DNA of 6,970 nt, from NCBI GenBank assembly GCA_009923965.1, contig RFSL01000050.1, positions 1-6,970 on the forward strand, given 5' to 3'. This DNA comes from Flavobacteriia bacterium (GTDB taxonomy: Bacteria > Bacteroidota > Bacteroidia > Flavobacteriales_D > Crocinitomicaceae). Each line of letters starts with the position of its first letter. Position 1 is the stretch's first letter. A program made the position numbers and the translations under genes. Of this stretch, positions 5,813 to 6,970 are shown in pieces. Under the pieces are notes generated by a model, which saw nothing but the letters and a program-made list of their open reading frames with translations, did not search any database and was not told the origin of the DNA.

Positions 5813-6899
5813 GCTCGCTATTCAATCCTTTTAAAATTCGTTCTTGCAGCTGAATTGCTTTGTTTTTATTTGCAAGTTGCCCGCAGGCTGCATCGATGTC
5901 TTTTCCACGACTTCTTCGAACATTTACAATTAGATTTTTTGCTTCTAAATAATTTGCAAACGCAATTACTTTTTGAGGATCTGCCTGCTGAAACTGTCCG
6001 TCATCAATCGGATTGTATTCTATGATATTAATCTTACAAGGAACGCATTTACAAAACTGAGCAAGCTCTTGTGCATCTTCAATTTCGTCATTAAAATCTT
6101 TAAAAATAATGTATTCAAATGTAACACGAGTCCCCGTTTTTTCATGAAAATAAATCAATGCCTCAGATAATTCTTCTAAATTGTTAGACTCATTAATTTC
6201 CATTAATTTATTCCGTTTTTCGTCATTCGCAGCATGCAAAGAAAGTGCAAGATTGAAGCGAACTTCGTCGTCTCCTAATTTTCGTATCATCTTTGCAATT
6301 CCAGCTGTTGATACTGTTATTCTTCTTGGAGAAATCCCTAATCCTTTTTCTGAGCAAAGCATTTCTATAGAACGAATAACATTTTTATAATTTAAAAGTG
6401 GTTCTCCCATTCCCATATAAACGATATTTGACAACGGGGTTTTATAGCGATTTTCAGCTTGGTTTCGGAGATAGACTACTTGATCTACAATTTCACCAGC
6501 TGTTAAATTCCGCAATAATTTTAGACGACCAGTTGCACAAAAGACACATGATAAACTGCAGCCAACTTGCGAAGAAATGCAGGCAGTCATTCGAGATTTA
6601 CTTGGAATTAAAACACCCTCAACAATTTTTCCTTCTGCTATTTCAAACGCACATTTAATGGTTTTGTCCTTACTTATTTGTTCATCTTGAACGCTAATTG
6701 CATCGATAAAGAAATTTGCGTCCAAAACACTTCTTAATTCAATGCTGAGATTTGACATTTCTTCGAATGTATGGGCATTTTTTTTCCACAACCATTCAAA
6801 TACTTGTTTTGAACGAAAGGCTTGTTGCTTTAATTCGAGTAAATGCGCTTGTAGCTCTTCAAATGCTAATTCCCGAATATTGATTTTATCGTGTGCCAT
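5793..6899 (-). CDS. rlmN: Dual-specificity 23S rRNA A2503 / tRNA A37 C2-methyltransferase RlmN
   Basis: RlmN is a cytoplasmic radical-SAM enzyme that methylates carbon 2 of A2503 in 23S rRNA and of A37 in some tRNAs, which tunes translational accuracy. The 368 residues match the family length. The iron-sulfur motif CSLSCVFC (114-121) supplies the three cluster cysteines C114, C118 and C121. The methyl-carrying cysteine is C339 in DIDAACGQL (334-342). The resolving cysteine is C107, seven residues before the cluster motif as in E. coli RlmN, and the conserved Glu is E94. The SAM-binding motif GMGEPLLN is at 163-170, and STAG (197-200) and LSLHAAN (219-225) are also present. RlmN and not Cfr is favoured by the length, the chromosomal housekeeping setting and the overall motif set. 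The start is the only one: an in-frame TGA lies one codon upstream (6903-6905). It follows the probable dnaN end by 22 bases with no clear promoter between, so co-transcription is likely. Its 3' end overlaps the convergent gene. Confidence 0.97.
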   Translation of the reverse strand: MAHDKINIRELAFEELQAHLLELKQQAFRSKQVFEWLWKKNAHTFEEMSNLSIELRSVLDANFFIDAISVQDEQISKDKTIKCAFEIAEGKIVEGVLIPSKSRMTACISSQVGCSLSCVFCATGRLKLLRNLTAGEIVDQVVYLRNQAENRYKTPLSNIVYMGMGEPLLNYKNVIRSIEMLCSEKGLGISPRRITVSTAGIAKMIRKLGDDEVRFNLALSLHAANDEKRNKLMEINESNNLEELSEALIYFHEKTGTRVTFEYIIFKDFNDEIEDAQELAQFCKCVPCKINIIEYNPIDDGQFQQADPQKVIAFANYLEAKNLIVNVRRSRGKDIDAACGQLANKNKAIQLQERILKGLNSELNESTE

Positions 6900-6921
6900 A
6901 ATTCAATGATTAAGGCATTTT

Positions 6922-6970
6922 TTATCGATTAAGCATTACAGGCATTACCAACATCAAAACTTCTTCATTT
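6922..6970 (-). CDS. dnaN: C-terminal end of DNA polymerase III beta subunit (sliding clamp), truncated by the window
   Basis: Reading the minus strand from 6969 gives NEEVLMLVMPVMLNR followed by TAA (6922-6924), an open frame running off the window edge. The run of hydrophobic residues ending in VMPVMLN resembles the last beta strand of the DnaN clamp as seen in Bacteroidota (E. coli DnaN ends in a similar VVMPMRL). Only 15 residues are visible, so the assignment rests on this short motif. It lies 22 bases upstream of rlmN on the same strand. Confidence 0.7.
   Translation of the reverse strand, partial: NEEVLMLVMPVMLNR

Noticed and set aside
5800..5830. Possible bidirectional terminator between the convergent genes (GATT 5803-5806 with AATC 5824-5827)
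   Set aside because: Four base pairs across a 17-base loop with no G+C-rich stem; not credible as a terminator.
5973..6658. Three plus-strand open frames of 65, 69 and 86 codons across the rlmN region
   Set aside because: They mirror the conserved RlmN frame on the other strand and encode nothing recognisable.
5793..6899. Cfr-type antibiotic resistance methyltransferase as an alternative to RlmN
   Set aside because: Length, motif set and the housekeeping neighbourhood fit RlmN, and no mobile element or resistance context is present.

Overview
The window reads as a stretch of an AT-rich Bacteroidota chromosome, most likely Flavobacteriales; a Fluviicola/Crocinitomicaceae-like organism is only a guess. 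Four things support this. There are two type IX secretion (T9SS) sorting domains, one type A and one type B. There is a DUF4293-type membrane protein, a family I know only from Bacteroidota. Gene starts lack Shine-Dalgarno sites. Boxes matching the Bacteroidota -7 consensus TAnnTTTG stand just in front of several starts.

Layout: (1) 1-255 (+), the last 84 codons of a T9SS cargo protein with a type A C-terminal domain. (2) 294-1361 (+), aroC, chorismate synthase, behind a promoter so close that the message may be leaderless. (3) 1378-1860 (+), a small four-helix membrane protein of the DUF4293 family, 16 bases after aroC. (4) 1934-3808 (+), an ABC-F ATPase of the Uup-like branch with a C-terminal coiled coil. 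(5) 3848-5812 (+), a secreted modular protein: signal peptide, L-type-lectin-like domain, Ig-like domain, three 51-residue repeats, second Ig-like domain, type B T9SS sorting domain. (6) 5793-6899 (-), rlmN, the radical-SAM rRNA/tRNA adenine methyltransferase, whose 3' end overlaps gene 5 by 20 bases. (7) 6922-6970 (-), the last 15 codons of a gene that looks like dnaN, 22 bases upstream of rlmN.

The genes do not form one pathway. aroC (aromatic precursor synthesis), the ABC-F protein and RlmN (translation-related), and the dnaN tail (replication) are housekeeping genes. The two T9SS cargo genes serve the cell surface. Coding density is very high: the largest gap is 73 bases, and I found no RNA gene, mobile element, CRISPR array or convincing hairpin terminator. 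The most unusual item is the modular lectin-like T9SS protein with its exactly periodic repeats and cysteine pattern. I see no new multi-gene system here; this is mainly an ordinary core region.
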